Assembly (NCBI RefSeq): GCF_029024925.1
Contig: NZ_CP118962.1
Span: 2,472,001-2,536,000 of the forward strand
Reading direction: 5' to 3'
DNA: 64,000 nt
Source of the DNA: Enterococcus faecalis
Lineage (GTDB): Bacteria; Bacillota; Bacilli; Lactobacillales; Enterococcaceae
Below the pieces are notes generated by a model. That model did no database searches. It saw only the letters and a list, made by a program, of their open reading frames with translations, and was not told the origin of the DNA. The position numbers were made by a program, and so were the translations under genes. Numbering within the stretch: position 1 is the first letter of the stretch; every line of letters starts with the position of its first letter. Positions 61,604-64,000 of the stretch are shown piece after piece.

Positions 61604-62968
61604 TTAATTTTTGATAAATACGCCGTTAAACGCCTCGGTTACCCCAGTTTCTTGTGCGTAAATTGTTTTGCCTCTTAAAATTGTTTGAATCACTTGGGCC
61701 CCAATTTCACGACCAATGTAAGGACTAATTTTATTTCGATATTCTAAATCTTCTGCTTTTAAGATATACGGCGCATTAGGTTTAATTAGTACAAAATCGG
61801 CATCCTTACCAATGCTGATGCGGCCCTTTTGTGCTAAGTGATAACGGTCAGCTGGGTTTGCTGCAATCATATCCGCGAATTGTTTCAAGGATAAACCACG
61901 TTTTTGGACGGCTTCATCGAATAACACATCGACGTTATTTTGAACACCAGAAATGCCGCCCCAAGCTTCAAAAGCATTGGTTGTATCTTTTAAGTCTGGC
62001 GTACAAGGAGAATGGTCAGAGGTTACAAACGCGATGCCGCCTGTTTGCACGTGGTTCCATAATGCGGCTTGTTGGTCCGCGTCACGAATCGGCGGCGAAC
62101 ATTTGACAACTGGACCAATGGCATCAAGTTCATCCGTGGTAAAATATAAATAATGCGTACATGTTTCACAAGTCACATCTACCCCTTCTGCTTGGGCTTT
62201 TAAAACTTCTTCCACGCCTTCTTGACAAGCCACATGACAAATATGAATCCGACAACCTGTTTCTTTGGCAAATAAAATGGCTTTTTGAATCGCTTCAACT
62301 TCGGTAAACACAGGACGTGTAGCTACATATGCCGCTAAAGTCGTTTCACCATTTTGATAAGCTAACGCGCCTAATTTATCCGTAATTGGCGCATTTTCTG
62401 CATGGATTGCTAGCACTTTACCAGTTTTGGCGACTTGTTTCATTCCTTCATATAGCGAATAATCGTCGACATTTTGAAAATCTCCTTCAATTGAACGATC
62501 GCCGCACGTTCCTAAAAAGCATTTATAGCCGGAAACGCCTCCTTCATCAAGTTCCTGAATCCCGCCAGCCAAGTTGGTCGGGACTACGCCGCCAAATGAC
62601 CCTACATCTACTTTTAGTTTATTTTCTCCTACCTTGTATTTGATCTCAAGAGAGGTCTTATCCACGGTTGCTGGAATCTGATTTAAAGGCATTTCCATAA
62701 AGGTCGTCACGCCCCCTTTGGCACAAGCGGCCGTTCCTGTGACATACCCTTCCCATTCATCGCGGTAACCACCACCAGGATCGGTAATATGAACATGAGC
62801 ATCCACCATCCCAGGACTAACGACCAAACCCGTCGCATCAATCACACGTTCTCCCGACAAGTCTTGCCCGATCGCTACGATTTTTCCTCCTTGAACGGCG
62901 ACATCCGTAATGACTTCTCCAGTTTCTAAAATAACTAACCCGTTTTTAATCACTAACTCTGCTTGCAT
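61604..62968 (-). CDS. allB: Allantoinase
   Basis: 454 residues. The dihydroorotase-like fold has metal ligands in DAHVHITDPG near residue 60, the carboxylated lysine in GGVSGYKCFLGTCGD near 147, HAENAPI near 186, HICHVACQEG near 242 and the aspartate in VTSDHSPCTPD near 315. It opens the hydantoin ring of allantoin to give allantoate. Its ATG directly follows the permease stop, so the two are co-transcribed. Confidence 0.95.
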   Translation of the reverse strand: MQAELVIKNGLVILETGEVITDVAVQGGKIVAIGQDLSGERVIDATGLVVSPGMVDAHVHITDPGGGYRDEWEGYVTGTAACAKGGVTTFMEMPLNQIPATVDKTSLEIKYKVGENKLKVDVGSFGGVVPTNLAGGIQELDEGGVSGYKCFLGTCGDRSIEGDFQNVDDYSLYEGMKQVAKTGKVLAIHAENAPITDKLGALAYQNGETTLAAYVATRPVFTEVEAIQKAILFAKETGCRIHICHVACQEGVEEVLKAQAEGVDVTCETCTHYLYFTTDELDAIGPVVKCSPPIRDADQQAALWNHVQTGGIAFVTSDHSPCTPDLKDTTNAFEAWGGISGVQNNVDVLFDEAVQKRGLSLKQFADMIAANPADRYHLAQKGRISIGKDADFVLIKPNAPYILKAEDLEYRNKISPYIGREIGAQVIQTILRGKTIYAQETGVTEAFNGVFIKN

Positions 62969-64000
62969 TTATTTTCCCTCCTGATAAGCTGTTTCTTTCA
63001 CTTTTTTTGAATCCCAAGTCCATTTTTTTAACACTAAGTACAGCACAAAACCTGTGGCAAAGCCCACAAACCACGAAATATCAGCAATGATTTTAACCTG
63101 TGGAATAAATTGACCACTTAAGGAAAGAACCAACGCCAGAATAGTAGCGACATACGCCGGCTTGTTTAATCCGTAAAAAGGATTGGCTTCCTCTTTTTTG
63201 TGTTTATCTACGTATAAAGCATTTAAATTAATTTGTTGCTTTTGAACAAAATAATAATTCGCAATCATCACACCAGCGACTGGTCCTAAAACAGCCCCAA
63301 TTGCGTTCAGAAAAATAAAAATACTATCGGCGTTTTCCATCAGTTTCCAAGGCATAATGAGAAAGCTGATAACACTGGCAATCATGACGCCTTTTTTATA
63401 CGTCATTTTTTTAGGAAATAGCGCCGCCAATTGATAACCTGCCGGAATGATGTTCCCCGTTGCATTCGTTGAAATAGTCGTTAATAAGAAAACCGACATG
63501 GCTAAGACCACCACTGCCACATTATCTAAACGATCAATAATGTTTAAAATATTCCATTCCTGAATCCCAAAATACAACGAACCACCTAACAGAATAACCA
63601 CACTGGAAAAAGCGAAAATCCCATAACCAACAACTAAACCTGCTGTTTGCCCCACAACCTGAGCACGGGTCGAGCGCGCATTCTTAGTAAAATCCGCCAC
63701 ACTCGCACCAGGCGCTGACCAAACGGCCACAACCGAGTTAAAAATAATCAGATACGCCACAAGTGGATTGACTGAACGAATCGCACCAGAAACTTGATAG
63801 GACAAAATTGGTGTTAAACCGCCCCCAGCTCGAATGGCCCAAATCGTTAATCCAATAATAACGACATAAATCAACGGACTTAAAATGGCGGTAAACCGGT
63901 TCAAAATTTTGCTACCACCGAAACCTATTGCCACATTTAAGAGCCAGAAAAGAGTAAACGCCATTAATTCAGGTAGCCTGAGACCAAAAAACTGGAATGA
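62969..64000 (-). CDS. pucI: NCS1-family allantoin permease, partial (N-terminus outside window)
   Basis: The frame stays open to the right edge, so the N-terminal part is missing; the ATG at 63964 is internal. About 344 codons are present, with eight or nine hydrophobic helices. SAPGASVADFTKNARSTRAQVVGQTAGLVVGYG is a typical NCS1 segment, as is STNATGNIIPAGYQLAALFPKK. Members carry hydantoins, allantoin, uracil or cytosine with sodium or protons. The adjacent allantoinase gene makes allantoin the best substrate. Confidence 0.9.
   Translation of the reverse strand, partial: SFQFFGLRLPELMAFTLFWLLNVAIGFGGSKILNRFTAILSPLIYVVIIGLTIWAIRAGGGLTPILSYQVSGAIRSVNPLVAYLIIFNSVVAVWSAPGASVADFTKNARSTRAQVVGQTAGLVVGYGIFAFSSVVILLGGSLYFGIQEWNILNIIDRLDNVAVVVLAMSVFLLTTISTNATGNIIPAGYQLAALFPKKMTYKKGVMIASVISFLIMPWKLMENADSIFIFLNAIGAVLGPVAGVMIANYYFVQKQQINLNALYVDKHKKEEANPFYGLNKPAYVATILALVLSLSGQFIPQVKIIADISWFVGFATGFVLYLVLKKWTWDSKKVKETAYQEGK

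Overview
The window looks like a chromosomal segment of Enterococcus faecalis or a very close relative. The low-GC base composition, the strong AGGAGG ribosome binding sites, a lipoprotein alkaline phosphatase of the PhoZ type, a WxL/LPXTG surface-protein locus, a CstR-controlled persulfide operon and a valS T-box leader all fit. Assignment rests on recognising proteins and motifs by eye; no database search was possible.

Region 1 (1-about 6512) is the right end of a prophage. A leftward early operon encodes a Cro-like protein, several small proteins, a RecT annealase, a PD-(D/E)XK exonuclease and a replisome-organizer protein cut by the left edge. A rightward lysogeny module encodes a CI-like repressor, an ImmA/IrrE protease, a lipoprotein and a serine integrase. 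The prophage has integrated into radC, which ends right after its HNHPSG motif.

Region 2 (6501-26650) is core chromosome: the folC-HAD-radC operon, a YfhO membrane glycosylation protein with a TVP38 protein, valS under a T-box, tpx, rex, thiI, an NCS2 purine permease, an SDR/acetyltransferase pair opposite a LysR regulator, a ribose locus (rbsR-rbsK-rbsD-rbsU) and an esterase.

Region 3 (26657-48590) carries PTS and surface functions: an ascorbate-type PTS (IIC, IIB) whose only local EIIA is fused to its PRD regulator; a compact WxL operon; a guanidino-group-modifying enzyme; phoZ; a MutS2-like protein without an Smr domain, preceded by an apparent structured leader RNA; a complete D-glucosaminate PTS and catabolic operon (dgaABCDEF-like) with a near-perfect sigma-54 promoter and its LevR/DgaR activator; a phosphatase; an amidase; and an orphan response-regulator-like protein without a phosphoacceptor Asp.

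Region 4 (48971-54910) holds a MacAB-like ABC exporter and a persulfide detoxification locus (two single-domain rhodaneses and a CoA-disulfide/persulfide reductase-rhodanese), divergent from a CstR-type sensor with two operator palindromes placed on the two promoters.

Region 5 (54912-64000) is an allantoin utilisation cluster: an MFS transporter, a PucG-type aminotransferase, the PucR regulator, AllE, AllC, AllB and an NCS1 allantoin permease that runs off the right edge. A good cre site lies in front of allC. No rRNA, tRNA, CRISPR array or insertion sequence was seen.
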